Positions 37,498-47,936 are shown, counted from the stretch's first letter. The stretch: 64,000 bases of DNA from Ktedonobacter robiniae (GCF_016587375.1 NZ_BNJG01000003.1:62001-126000); one strand, 5' to 3'. The notes: a model not told the origin generated them from the letters alone. Translations and numbers: made by a program.

Positions 37498-37668
37498 GTC
37501 TGATCGACCTCATTCATGAGTGCTCACTCATCAACCTTGATGCAAAACGTGGGCAGGATTTCAATTGAGGAGATAATACAGGCATGGTATGACCCTTTGG
37601 GTCAAAACTTTTCAGTTCAAAGAAGGAGAGAACTATGCCTGCGCGCAAGAAAAAGCATACCACCTTTC

Positions 37669-37768
37669 AGCGGGAGAAATCTGCATAACTTTGCGGGCCG
37701 TTGTAGGCTCAGGAGTCTCTCTCCAGACCAATTGCTCGTTCAGGATAGCTATGCAGATTTCTCCCGCT
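37669..37768. repeat. 100-bp palindromic element, 19-bp arms
   Basis: agcgggagaaatctgcata (37669-37687) is the exact reverse complement of 37750-37768. The 62-bp interior shows no gene. It lies just beyond the end of the leftward S9 peptidase gene. It may be a small non-autonomous element (REP/MITE-like) or a large hairpin. Confidence 0.6.
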
Positions 37769-37794
37769 CAATGTTGGGATTCACAGACTATGAG

Positions 37795-39960
37795 CTAGGC
37801 TTGCTCCAAATGGCGACGCAGAAACTCTACCAGTTGGCGCTCCATATGCTCAAGATCGGCGGGGTTGCGCGGCATGTGACGGGCTTCTGGGAAAAGCATC
37901 AGTGAGTAGTCTCGCGCCGCGGCAGAGAGGGCCTCGATCAGTCGCATGGTATGGCGAGCATGAACATTCTCGTCTACCAGGCCGTGTACCAGGAGCAGTT
38001 TCCCTGCCAGTGATTTGGCAAGAGGCAGCACAGAACTGGCCAGATAGCCTTCTGCATTGGTGGAGGGCAACCCCATGTATCGCTCGGTATAGTGGGTGTC
38101 GTAGCCCTCCCAGAAGGTGACTGGAGCACCGGCGATGCCCGCTTTGAACACTTCCGGGGCCTTCGTGAGAGCCCGACAAACCATGTAGCCACCGTAGCTC
38201 CAGCCATAAATGCCTACGCGCTCGCTATCAACGTAGGGGCGTTCGGAGAGGAAACGAACCCCTGCCACCTGATCGTCGACTTCGATATGCCCCATAGTCC
38301 GCGCAATGGGAGCCTCAAATGCCAGCCCACGGTTGGCGCTTCCACGGTTATCGACTTTCAGGACGACAAAGCCCTGTTGAGCCAGATATTGTGCTCGTAG
38401 ATCGACGGTGAGAGCCCAATTGTTGATGACCATCTGTCCGTGTGGGCCACCATAGGCTGAGATCACCAGTGGGCGCGGTTGACCCGCAGCTTGTGTCTCC
38501 TCCGAGGCGTAGATTGCAGCATGGAGCAAGACACCATCGTGTGTGAGGAAATTGGTGATCTCCGGCACGCAGAGTCCCAGCGAGGTGGGTGTGATCTCTG
38601 CGTTCTCGAACAGCAGAGCGCGCTCTGTTCCATCCGCCAGGTCACGCAAGGTCAGGTGTGGCGGCTGCTCCGCGCTATTCCAGCCGTCGACAAAGAAACG
38701 GCAATCCGGCGAGATCACCACATTATGCCAACCTGGCTCCTGCGTGAGACGTCGAATGGGTCCGCCATCAAGTGAGACTACATACAAATGCCGCTCTAGT
38801 GGCCCATCAGCGGTGCCCTGAAAATAGACGAGGCGCCGATCTTCATCCAGCGTTACCTGACCTGTCACCATCCACTCGCCCTCAGTCAACACTCTTTCCT
38901 CACTGCCGTCGGGATTATGGAGAGAAAGGTGGCGAAAACCTGTCCGCTCGCTCGACCAGATAAACGCGCCTGAGCGGAGGAAACGCAGATCGTCGTGGAG
39001 GTTGAGCCAGGGGTGGCCCTCCTCTGCGAGCAACGTCGTCGCCGCGCCGCTCTGAGCCTCGAAGGCGAGCAGTCGCTGTGTGAGCTGATCGCGTGATTGA
39101 ACCAGCGCTGTCAGCACGCCATCGGGTCGCCAGTTCACGCGTGCCAGGTAGATATCCTTCTCCTCGCCAAGGTCCATCCAGGTGACGTCCTCAGGCTGCC
39201 CATCAATCGCCACGATGCCCAGTTGCACGATAGCGTTCTGAGCGCCCGCAAAGGGGTAGCGATGTTCCTCCACCTTCACATGCTCCGTTCCCTGGTGGAC
39301 AATGGGATACACGGGGATATGGCGGCTGTCGGCACGTACAAAGGCCAGGCATGTGCCATCGGGACTCCACCAGTAGCCTGCCTGGCGACCCATCTCCTCC
39401 TGGGCGATATATTCCGCCAAGCCGTTGGTCACGCCATCTATTGCACCATTGGTCAGCATACGTGGTTCCCCTGCGCCATCGGTTGCGACGACATACAGTT
39501 CGCCAGTCCGTACAAAAGCCACATGCGATCCGTCAGGGCTCAAGCGCGCATCGATAGCTCCTTCGCAGCCTGCCAGAGGGGCCAGACTTTCCCCACCGCG
39601 CGCGAGATAGAGCCGCCCATCAAAAGGAACGAGCAGTACAAGCGGAGCCACTTCAGCTGGTTGAGCGAACTGATAGCTCGTCACCCCCGATATTCGTTGG
39701 CGGCCGCGTTCACGCCGTAATTCTTCGTCAAGGGAGCACGACTCGGAGGGCTGAGCAGTATCACTGGTCAATCCGGTCACTTGTTGCTCTGCTCCGCTCT
39801 CCAGGTCATAGGTCCACAACTCCTGATCCAGCGAGCCTGTTACGCTCTGTAGATAGGCAACCTTTCGGTTATCGGGCGTGAACTCCACACTGCCCGGCAC
39901 GCTCATGCCGGGGCGTGGAAAACGCGCGACATCCGCCAGGGATAACTGTTTGTCTGTCAT
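37795..39960 (-). CDS. S9-family prolyl oligopeptidase/DPP IV-like peptidase
   Basis: A 721-residue serine peptidase. The N-terminal two thirds form a DPP IV-type beta-propeller (VEFTPDNRKVAYLQSV, ARLSPDGSHVAFVRTG, YWWSPDGTCLAFVRAD, VISPDCRFFVDGW). The C-terminal alpha/beta-hydrolase domain starts near residue 480. It has the catalytic Ser in YGWSYGGYMVCRAL, the Asp in LVHGLVDENVHARH and the His in FPEARHMPRNP. No signal peptide is visible, so it is probably cytoplasmic and cleaves short peptides, perhaps after proline. ATG 39960 is preferred over the upstream GTG because gaggtgag lies 8 nt before it. It is a complete gene. Confidence 0.93.
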   Translation of the reverse strand: MTDKQLSLADVARFPRPGMSVPGSVEFTPDNRKVAYLQSVTGSLDQELWTYDLESGAEQQVTGLTSDTAQPSESCSLDEELRRERGRQRISGVTSYQFAQPAEVAPLVLLVPFDGRLYLARGGESLAPLAGCEGAIDARLSPDGSHVAFVRTGELYVVATDGAGEPRMLTNGAIDGVTNGLAEYIAQEEMGRQAGYWWSPDGTCLAFVRADSRHIPVYPIVHQGTEHVKVEEHRYPFAGAQNAIVQLGIVAIDGQPEDVTWMDLGEEKDIYLARVNWRPDGVLTALVQSRDQLTQRLLAFEAQSGAATTLLAEEGHPWLNLHDDLRFLRSGAFIWSSERTGFRHLSLHNPDGSEERVLTEGEWMVTGQVTLDEDRRLVYFQGTADGPLERHLYVVSLDGGPIRRLTQEPGWHNVVISPDCRFFVDGWNSAEQPPHLTLRDLADGTERALLFENAEITPTSLGLCVPEITNFLTHDGVLLHAAIYASEETQAAGQPRPLVISAYGGPHGQMVINNWALTVDLRAQYLAQQGFVVLKVDNRGSANRGLAFEAPIARTMGHIEVDDQVAGVRFLSERPYVDSERVGIYGWSYGGYMVCRALTKAPEVFKAGIAGAPVTFWEGYDTHYTERYMGLPSTNAEGYLASSVLPLAKSLAGKLLLVHGLVDENVHARHTMRLIEALSAAARDYSLMLFPEARHMPRNPADLEHMERQLVEFLRRHLEQA

Positions 39961-40112
39961 GTGTCTCACCTCGTGCTGATAAGTGCATTTTACCCTCGGC
40001 TAAGGTCGAGGAAAAAAGTGCCTCACTCTTTTCTCTTTTCTGATGGGTTTAATCATTAAAACGTTTGTACCAGATGGTTCCCATCGGCTATGTCATCATA
40101 GGTTCCTCTGTC

Positions 40113-40240
40113 GGGTATTGTCAACTTATTGAAAGAATGGAAGAGCTTGTAAAAAAGAAGGACGAGGGAAAGAAAAGAGGTAGAAGAAGAGGAGTGGACG
40201 ATGCAGTGTTGTACTTATCCCGGTTTGGATGACTCAATAA
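40113..40240 (-). mobile_element. IS6 3'-end fragment
   Basis: The IS6-type terminal repeat gggtattgtcaactt lies at 40113-40127. The next 100 bp resemble, in reverse orientation, the 3' non-coding ends seen before 6167, 25634 and 47936 (for instance ggaagagctt, then an A/G-rich run). There is no coding part left. The adjacent transposase at 40405 belongs to another IS6 subgroup. Confidence 0.6.
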
Positions 40241-40404
40241 ACTGAACGTGAAGAGTCGAAGAAGAAGTGAGGAAATGATTTCAACGGGACAGGCATACGA
40301 TAAAACATTTAAGCAAGAGATAGTGCAATTAGTGAAAACTGTTATTTTGCAAGAAGTAAGTGAATCTGCTACATTTGAGAGAAAAGAGCAAAAGAGAGCG
40401 CATC

Positions 40405-41114
40405 ATGACCGAATTGCACCCGTTCAAATGGCGTCACTTCCAAGCCGACATCATTCTCCTGTGCGTCAGGTGGTATTTGCGCTATGCTTTAAGCTACCGC
40501 GATTTGAAGAAATGATGAGGGAGCGAGGTCTGCATGTGGATCATACGACGATGTACCGCTGGGTTCAGCGCTCTGCTCCTGAGCTTGAACGACGTTGCCG
40601 TCCTCATCTGAAATCCACGGTCGATTCCTGGCGTGTTGACGAGACCTATATCAAGGTCAAAAAGGAATGGATGTATCTGTATCGGGCCGTTGATTCGCAG
40701 GGATACACGCTCGATTTCTTTTTCAGTCCAACCAGAAATGCAGAAGCTGCCACATGCTTCTTTCGGAAAACCTTTGCGGCGTCTCATACCACAGAGCCGC
40801 GAGTGATCAACGTGGACAAAAACGCGGCGTATCCCAAAGCATTCGCTGAGTTAAAAGCGGAAGGACACATCCCTGAACACTGCGAATTACGACAGGTCAA
40901 GTATCTCAATAACCGGATCGAACAAGGCCACCGCTTCATCAAACGGCTGACGAAACCAGGGATGGGCTTCTTCTCGTTCGAGACAGCCCGGAAAACCTTA
41001 CAAGGATACGAGATCATGAACATGTTACGGAAAGGACAAGGACAAGGGATAGAAAGAGGAGATGTGGGTGGTCTGGTTGCACTGGTTGCCAAGCTCTTTG
41101 GGATAGCTGCCTAA
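40405..41114 (+). pseudogene. IS6 (IS240-type) transposase, frameshifted
   Basis: From ATG 40405 the N-terminus reads LHPFKWRHFQADIILLCVRW and YLRYALSYRDL, the HTH region. One base is missing at about 40505, so the frame closes there (TGA). The correct continuation, EEMMRERGLHVDHTTMYRWV, SWRVDETYIKVKKEWMYLYR (Asp), PRVINVDKNAAYPKAF (Asp) and NNRIEQGHRFIKR (Glu), runs to 41114. The repaired length of about 236 residues is normal. It can be read from an upstream start in the second frame, but that would replace the native HTH residues. Confidence 0.85.
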
Positions 41115-41119
41115 ACTGA

Positions 41120-41402
41120 TCAATCGGAGAACAACTGTCGTAAGGCGTGCAAGCGTCCAGGTTCCTTGAGCATCGCCTTGACGTGGCGTCGGTGCTCCTC
41201 GAAATCAGTGGGACGGGCTTTGGGGTACATTCTCGGAAAGTACGAGCAAAACACCGCTACGCCCCAGGGAGGCGCTAACAGGAGAAAAACCGTCAGTTTG
41301 GTGAGCAAAGCGGATCGTGGGGCGGCAACAAAAGGCCCAATGAGAACCAATCCACGCACCAGCGAAGGCTCCTGCAGTGATGCCTGAAGGGCAGCTCCGG
41401 TG
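41120..41402 (-). pseudogene. Alpha/beta-hydrolase fragment
   Basis: The leftward frame reads AALQASLQEPSLVRGLVLIG then PFVAAP, and later PRMYPKARPTDFEEHRRHVK with AMLKEPGRLHALRQL. This is the middle of an alpha/beta-hydrolase of the kind with a GxSxG-A-A-x-A-L-Q elbow followed by VxGLVLIGPF. The nucleophile itself is just upstream of the preserved part and is lost at the junction with the coiled-coil gene near 41402; the C-terminal His part is lost as well. Confidence 0.6.
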
Positions 41403-43580
41403 TCCAGGTTACGGACACCTTGCCGTGCCCCAGCCAGTCGGCCACGAAGAATTTCGCAAAGAATGGCATTGGGACTATATCACGCAGATTCGTCGGTGGA
41501 TTCAGACCCTCGGCAGGACCAGGGGAAGATGCTAGACCAGGGGGAATATATCCAATGTTCTGGTCCGGTCCCTCCCACAGATGGAGATCAGTCTGCTGCT
41601 TCATTTGTGCACGAAGGTTTTCCTGCCAAAGGTGGTAGGAATTATCGACTTCGGTAGCCCAGTCAAGGACCGCGTTAGTATAGTTTTTCAGTAGGGTATC
41701 GAGTAGCGGTGTATCGGTCGATCCTGGTCCAGGAAGCATGATGGCGCGGAGCTTTTCTGATGCCTGAGCAAGCTTACGGCCACCCTCGCGGACCTCATCA
41801 CGTTTCTTGGCAGTTTCATCGACACGGTTGTCAGCAGTCCCAGCGATCGCTGGCTGCTCGGCTTCGAGTTGGGCGTATGCGGCCGCAGCGATCGACCAGG
41901 TGAGTGGGTTCGGCAAGCGTTCTAGGGTGTTATCGGAAGCAAATGTCAGCCACCCTCGGGTAGCGAGAATGTGATTCGCGAAAGCGATATTCTGGTCCAT
42001 AGGTCCGGAAAGCTCGTCAGCCAGGTGGAAATTGTCTGTCGAGCGATTATCGACTGGCGACTCCTGGGGATCGGCATATGCGTTTTGGCGACCAAACGTG
42101 TAGAAGACACCGCGCGAACGTCGGTATTCTTCCAAGCTCATCGGTCTGTCGCCTGGCCATCCCAGGTCAGTATTGATTGCGATCTGTAGCGGCTGCCGGT
42201 ACTCATTGGTGAAGTAAGCACCGAGACTACGAATGATTCGGTCGAGTTTAATTTGCTCCTCGACGACATCGGACAGGATGTGATCAACTGTCTCCTGAAT
42301 CTTGCCGAGCCGGATATCAATCTTATTGAGGGCAATCATTACGTTGCTGTAGATTGTGTTGAGCTCCCGATCGACCTGGTCAAATCTCGCTTTCATGTCC
42401 TGGTGGAATGCATCGATCTCCTGGCGAAGTTGTCCAATTTCCCTCAGGATCATTTGGTCAGGACTCTGCTCTCCCATGCCCTGAAAAACGCTGACAAGGT
42501 TCAGTGCAGCGCCGATAAAGTTGCCAGTCGCGACTGCTACTCCGAGTTGGCTAGCGACAGTCAAGGTGGATGACATACAGTTCGTTATTGAGCCAACCAT
42601 CTCAACAGCCGCACGGCCGATCTGGACGGTGGCCGTGCCAATTTGGGAAATCTGCTTACCGAGTTTTGGGTCAACTAGACTGCGACAGTCGCAAGGACAT
42701 TCACCGCAGTTTGTGCCCCCGCGAACACTGCCTCGTACTGTGCCTTTCGCTGGGCCGCCTCGCTGGCCTGCTTCTGTCTTTCTTGCTGGTCGGATACATA
42801 TGCGAGGAGCGTCTTCTGACCTGCCTGTAGTTTGGCGATGTCGTCGTGCAGGTTCTTGTACTGCTCCTGCATCTGCGTACTGATACCGCTCATCTGGTCA
42901 CTGAGCGTCTGCTGCACATCGTCAATCTGTGCCAAGAGCCCAGAATCGACTTGCACTGTAAAGTTCTGCTTGATGATTGTCTGACTGAACACCTCATCAT
43001 GAGCTTGCAGCACATCACCAGGGGCGGTTGGGATTGTCGCTCCACTTGCTGCAGCGTCCGGGTCTACAGTCGCCAGGGCCTGATTAAACACGGGATCGTC
43101 ACGGAGCATCGGCACAACGTCTGCAACGGTTTGGTCACAGTTGCGGTAGGAGCCGGCAACGATGTTCGCAGTTGCGTCCGCAGCGTTCTCCGCGTGGTAG
43201 TTTTTCACCCATTCTTCGACGGGCGTCAATTCCATAAATGCTTTACCCAGGCCAACAACCCCCTCGGCGATCTTTATGCCGCCCTCTGGGATGAATTTCG
43301 ATGCACCATCAGCTAGACCAAGCAACTGATTCTGGTCATCGGGGATATCATATGGGAACTTCTTGTGCCCTGCCATTTCAGCGGCGAGCTCATTCTTATG
43401 TGCAACCAACGCGTGCACGAGTTCGTCTTTCGACTCGTTTGGATTAGCCGTCCGATGCTCCTTTGCCCAACTCCATAGTTCGCAACGCGGTGCAAGCTGA
43501 GTAGGTGATGAGCTCTGTGCCTTGAGGACAGCGCTGAGCAACGACGAGTCGGTGGTATCGAAGGACAGAGTATTGGGCAT
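41403..43580 (-). pseudogene. Large coiled-coil protein, broken
   Basis: From ATG 43580 about 300 residues can be read (for example TQLAPRCELWSWAKEHR, then coiled-coil DDVQQTLSDQMSGISTQMQE) up to VLATVAV and a stop at about 42675. Adding one base restores AGLVDPKLGKQISQIG and the frame continues through MVGSITNCMSSTLTVASQLG, a hydrophobic stretch of about 40 residues. More coiled coil follows (REIGQLRQEIDAFHQDMKAR), then a globular C-terminal part cut off at about 41402. Coiled coil, hydrophobic hairpin and coiled coil is the architecture of alpha-helical pore-forming proteins, but I do not recognise a named family. A gggga 7 nt before the ATG supports the start. Confidence 0.6.
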
Positions 43581-43916
43581 GATTATCCCCATTGGTATCG
43601 AGGCTGTTGGTTGCCGTCTCTGGTTCCTACATTCCAACATACCTGCTAAGCAGCAACGATATAGCGCAGTTTGTCCTAGACTCCTGATATGTATCTTCTC
43701 AGCAACAATCAAAATTGCAACAATTTTATATGTACACCCATATACAACCTAAAGAATACTTTTCTCAATATGCAAGAAATGGATAATTCTCTGTTGCAAG
43801 AGATCTGTATTATTTCCAGATCTGAGTAAGAGGACTACCCCGCGACCTCAAAAAAAGATAACTCACCAGGCAAAGTATGAGTGCAACATATCCGACTGTT
43901 AAAAAGGCCATAACAT
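43581..43916. other. Intergenic region
   Basis: The promoter region of the leftward coiled-coil gene, AT-rich, with no gene recognised. Confidence 0.4.
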
Positions 43917-44005
43917 GACTCTTACGCAACCTCGCTGATCACAGCGGTGGTATGCTGAGAGTTTACGGTTTTTTCTCCGCTTCTCGGCACGGTTGCGTAA
44001 GAGTC
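43917..44005. mobile_element. 89-bp ISL3-derived MITE with 7-bp duplication
   Basis: It starts gactcttacgcaacc and ends ggttgcgtaagagtc. The first 74 bp are the reverse complement of the right end of the ISL3 element at 45079-46926. It is flanked on both sides by ataacat, a target-site duplication. It is an internally deleted ISL3 derivative. Confidence 0.85.
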
Positions 44006-44523
44006 ATAACATCACCACTTTGGACGCATAACATCGCCAGTTCTTTGAGCTTGATGTGAAAATTTGTTCTTACCTTTTCTGACGCATATCTTTGCCCAAA
44101 TTCCATATTGACCCGTAAACCTGCCTGAAAAAGCCTCACACCACCTCTCCAGAAATTTTCTCCACACGTCCCGGTTTCATCCCTCAATTGGGCAAGCAAT
44201 TGCGTCAATGTGGCGAGCAATTGCGTCAACGCCTTGTTTTTGGCCTAAGAATTGGGTATCATTGTGTTCTTTCTCTGGAGCTGTTTCATTGAATGGGTAG
44301 GCTGGCTACAATCAGCGATTCAAGAGGTTCAATGTTCCCTGTGCACTCGGCGAGGAAAGTCAAGAAGAGAGAACACTTTGTGATGGTTTCTCGGCTCCCT
44401 CGAAAGTTACGTGTAATGGAGAACGTCTCACTCTAGTGGGAACAGGAGGCTGCGTGAGTACGTGTCCAGAAAAAGATGTAACACAGATACCACAAAGAAA
44501 ATTTTGAATAGAGGAGAGTATCT
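44006..44523. other. Intergenic region with a short tandem repeat
   Basis: There is no gene. A two-unit 21-bp tandem repeat is at 44191-44211 and 44212-44232 (ggcaagcaattgcgtcaatgt and a copy with three differences). The rest shows nothing recognisable apart from the leader of the GNAT gene (aggaga, 44512-44517). Confidence 0.45.
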
Positions 44524-45024
44524 ATGAAAATCCGCATGCTCTGTGAACGTGATGCCGAGGCGTTTCTTCACTTAAGGAAACAGATCAATGAAGAAACATC
44601 CTTTATGTTGCGTGAGCCTGATGAAAACGCGACGCTTGCAAAACAACAGTTAGAACAGTTTCTCTGCCATTCCCCACAAGACCATCTTCTTCTTCTCGTG
44701 GCCGAACACGGTGAGCAATTGGTCGGATTTCTGATAGGAGAGCGAGGAGAGCGCCAGCGCAATAGGCACCGCCTTGGTCTCGTGATTGGCATTTTGCAAG
44801 CCTTTACAGGACAAGGCATCGGAACCCAGTTCTTCATGACTATGGAAGACTGGGCCCGCCAACAAGGCATTCGCCGCCTAGAGTTGACAGTCATGACACA
44901 CAATCAAGCCGCAGTCGCTCTCTACCAGAAGCGTGGCTTTGAAATCGAGGGCACGATGAGACGCACTATGTTGATCGATGGTGATTATATCGATGAGTAT
45001 ATGATGGCAAAACTCCTTTACTGA
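44524..45024 (+). CDS. GNAT-family N-acetyltransferase
   Basis: A 166-residue acetyltransferase. The acetyl-CoA loop lies at residues about 91-105, ILQAFTGQGIGTQFFMTME, with the Q-x-x-G-x-G/A pattern. The preceding strand is NRHRLGLVIG, and the C-terminal part, IRRLELTVMTHNQAAVALYQKRGFEIEG read as two segments (IRRLELTVMTHNQ and AAVALYQKRGFEIEG), is typical of RimJ/RimL and related small-molecule acetyltransferases. The substrate is unknown. ATG 44524 follows gaggagag. The gene ends 54 bp before the ISL3 element. Confidence 0.92.
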   Translation: MKIRMLCERDAEAFLHLRKQINEETSFMLREPDENATLAKQQLEQFLCHSPQDHLLLLVAEHGEQLVGFLIGERGERQRNRHRLGLVIGILQAFTGQGIGTQFFMTMEDWARQQGIRRLELTVMTHNQAAVALYQKRGFEIEGTMRRTMLIDGDYIDEYMMAKLLY

Positions 45025-45078
45025 GATTGAAATTACACATTGGAGGGTGATTGAATCTCGTGGTTTGACACATATCCT

Positions 45079-46926
45079 GACTCTTACGCAACCTCGCTGA
45101 TCATAAATGTGATAAAATAGAAGGTACAATCTTCCCTGCCTTCATTACCCATTTCGCTTCTTCGAGTGTCTCCCATGGTGATTTTCCCAGATCTTTCTGA
45201 CGGAATGGTAGAGCAGGTTCAGGTCGCCGATGAGATCACGGTGACGCTGCGATCTGCTTCCCAAACAGCCGCTTGTCCGTGTTGCGGTATGGTGGCCAAA
45301 CGGGTGCAAAGTCGTTACATCCGTCATTTACATGACCTTCCCAGCAGCGAACGAGCTGTTCATTTGCTGGTAGAAGTCCGTCGCTTCTTTTGCCCAAAAA
45401 AGACGTGTCAGCGCAAAATCTTTGCGGAGAGGTTTCCTTTCTTGGCACTTCCCCATGCCCAGCGGACGATCCGGCTGCAGCAAACACTGCAGATGCTCGG
45501 ATTTGCTCTGGGAGGGCAGGCTGGCGCACGCGTCAGTAAACAGCTTCATCTCAAAGCCAGCCGCGATACAATCTTGCGTCTGGTGCGCCAACGTGATTTG
45601 CCAGCCCCAGAGCCTCCACGAGTCGTTGGAGTGGACGAGTGGGCGTGGAAGCGCAGACTGCGTTACGGAACCCTCCTATGCGATCTCGAACGGCGGATAC
45701 CTCTGGACATCCTTCCCGATCGCAGAGTAGAAACCGTTGCAGCATGGTTCAAGAGGCACCCCAGCATTGAAGTGATCAGCCGCGACCGCTCCGCTGAGTT
45801 TGCCGCAGCTGCGTCTCAAGGGGCACCTCAGGCCATACAAGTCGCCGACCGCTGGCATCTTGGCAAGAATCTGTCAGAGACGCTCACAGCGGTCCTGGCC
45901 CGGTGCCAAGCGGAGCAGAGACGAGCAAACCGAGCAAATGGGCACCAGGAGGAGCCGCTGCGAGAACCTTCCCAAGAGCGCTCGGCCTATCGATCCAGAA
46001 GAGAGGAACAAGCGCGGCTGGCTCGAAAAGCAGAGCGGGAGCAACGGTATGAACTGGTTCGCACGCTTCATCTGCAGGGTCTGAAGACGAGTGACATTGC
46101 CAAGCACGTCGGAATGGGGGAACGAACTGTTCGAGATTGGCTGGCTCACGGCAGCTATCCTGAGCCGAAACGTCGGCGACGACGACCCAGCCTGGTCGAT
46201 CGCTATGAACGCGAGGTTCTCAAACGATGGGAGCAAGGAAACCACAACGGCGCGTCTTTGTATCGGGAACTGCGTGCCCAAGGCTATCGTGGCTCGCAAA
46301 AAGCTCTCTATCGCTATCTCGCGCGCTTACGCGCGCCTCGTCAAAGATCACTCATGCTGGAGAAAGAGCAGGTGCCTGCTGGACCGCTGGAGCGTTTATC
46401 AGCTGGGCGTATCACCCGGCTTTTTTCTGCGGAAATCGGTGGATCTCAGTCAGGAGGAGCAGGAGGAATTATTCCAGATCAGACAAGCTAGCCCGGAGAT
46501 TGAGGCTGCTTATCAGTTGGTTCAGACGGTTCTCCAGATGCTGCGGGAGCGCACCGGTCAGCACCTGGAGACATGGCTAAAAGCGGCAGAAACGAGCCAC
46601 ATCCCAGAATTCGAGTCATTTGCTGCCGGGGTGCGACAGGACCAGAACGCAATCCTTGCTGGTCTCACATTACCGTGGAGTAGCGGTCAGACTGAGGGGC
46701 AAATCACACGACTCAAGTTGCTCAAACGAAGCATGTATGGTCGGGCAAAGTTTGACCTGCTCCGACTTCGCGTCCTCCATCGTGCCGAAGATAACCCGAA
46801 GGTGGACAAAACCACGAGAAAAGTGCATCATCGACAACAAGATCCCGCAACCGTGCCGAGAAGCGGAGAAAAAACCGTAAACTCTCAGCATACCACCGCT
46901 GTGATCAGCGAGGTTGCGTAAGAGTC
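45079..46926 (+). mobile_element. ISL3-family element with 25-bp terminal repeats
   Basis: The left end gactcttacgcaacctcgct (45079-45098) and beyond matches the reverse complement of the right end over 25 bp (46902-46926). Both sides are flanked by atatcct, a target-site duplication of 7 bp as seen for the small MITE. The transposase inside is frameshifted. Confidence 0.9.
45166..46921 (+). pseudogene. ISL3-family transposase, frameshifted
   Basis: The N-terminal zinc region has CPCCGMVAKRVQSRYIRHL and CPKKTCQRKIFAERF. The core has VVGVDEWAWKRRLRYG (Asp), VISRDRSAEFAAAA (Asp) and, after a shift at about 46395, PWSSGQTEGQITRLKLLKRS (Glu). The first frame ends at 46491. The correct end is in the next frame, which has no stop until 46921 inside the right terminal repeat. 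A fused protein of about 550 residues would be near normal. The element may rely on a homologous intact copy elsewhere. Confidence 0.87.
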
Positions 46927-47589
46927 ATATCCTCGCCATTTTCTTCCTCTGACGCATATCACCCCTTTTTGTTCTTTAGAGACAAGATTACACGGGAAAA
47001 AACGAAAGAAACGTGAACTTTAAGACGTTAAAACGTTCGTTCTTTCACTATTCTTGTGAGAACGTTAAACGTTACGTTGGCGCTCTTAAGCCAAACGAGA
47101 CACATTCTCGTTTCGTTCTTTCTGTGAAAAAGAACGAGGAGTGAAGGATAGAAGCGGCTTCTACGTTCTTTTCTCAAAAGATCAAAACGGCGAATTTATG
47201 TGTCAAATTACACCGACCCATTAGGGATAAGAGCGACTACTGCTCCTCTTTTTCATCGCTAAGATGGAAACCAGGGGCAGAGAACACGTCCAAGCCTGCA
47301 CCACAAGCAAAATCAGCAGCAGAGGGAGCCTCACACCACCCCACTGGCCAAGAAGACGAGACGCAAATCGATGCGATATCGCTTGCTTTTACCTCCTCTG
47401 TAGCACAACGACATCCCACTCACCTTGGGAACGCTCTTCTTCACGACTACCTCGTCTTGCTCATCCTTTCTCACACCCCAACAATGGAAATGATGGTCAC
47501 GCCATCACTGCGCCCAGCCCTCTCCTCCTCTCTCTTCCGCTTTTACCGCTATGCCCCGTGTTCCTCTGCCTAGCGTTACATACTACATT
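46927..47589. other. Intergenic region rich in AACGTT motifs
   Basis: Between 47000 and 47175 the hexamer aacgtt, or close variants such as acgttc and cgttctttc, recur many times in an AT-rich background. No gene was accepted. A long open frame from 47264 has a composition typical of chance translation and crosses a MITE. Confidence 0.4.
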
Positions 47590-47751
47590 CGATATTGTCA
47601 ACTTAAAAATTTTTGTTGATGATCTTTCACCACTCCGGCGCTATTTTCGCCAAGATTCTCCTAAATACCAGGTCAGAGATAGGAATCTCTCCCCACTTTG
47701 GGGCCGTTTTTCGCAAGTAAGCTCTACAATTTTGGCTAAGTTGACAATACC
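47590..47751. mobile_element. IS6-type MITE of the gtattgtcaactt class
   Basis: Left end cgatattgtcaactta and right end taagttgacaataccc face each other over 162 bp with no gene in between. The ends match the terminal repeat of the IS6 elements at 22451 and 51748. Its right neighbour is the 3' end of an IS6 transposase gene. Confidence 0.65.
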
Positions 47752-47936
47752 CTGCAGAGGATTACCGTGCTCTCATGCAGGATCGTTTCCTGGTTTGGAA
47801 CGAGGTGGCCAGAGGAAAGACGGCTGCCTAACAGCGATCCATTCCTTTCAATCCTCTGCTTCTCTCCTCTCCCTTTCCTCTTCTCTTCAAAAAAGCTCTT
47901 CTGTTTTCTCGCCAAGTTGACAATACCCAAGAGAGG
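47752..47936 (+). pseudogene. IS6 transposase last codons and 3' end
   Basis: The frame EDYRALMQDRFLVWNEVARG to the TAA at about 47829-47831 matches the C-terminus of the IS6 transposase at 5518-6072 (SDYRALMQGRFQIWN). The 3' region and the terminal repeat aagttgacaataccc follow, ending near 47932. Everything upstream of the last 25 codons is missing at the MITE boundary. Confidence 0.75.

Noticed and set aside
37516..37905. A 129-codon rightward open frame after the VOC gene
   Set aside because: It overlaps the 3' end of the S9 peptidase gene on the other strand and contains the 100-bp palindrome. No motif or ribosome site was seen.
44191..44232. Short tandem repeats considered as a CRISPR array (also 10711-10750)
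   Set aside because: Only two units without spacers and no cas genes nearby.
47000..47175. AACGTT-rich stretch considered as a replication origin
   Set aside because: No DnaA-box-like TTATCCACA sequences and no replication gene nearby.
47264..47920. A 218-codon rightward open frame
   Set aside because: It crosses the terminal repeats of a MITE and the 3' end of an IS6 gene, has low-complexity Ser/Leu/Pro composition and no family features.
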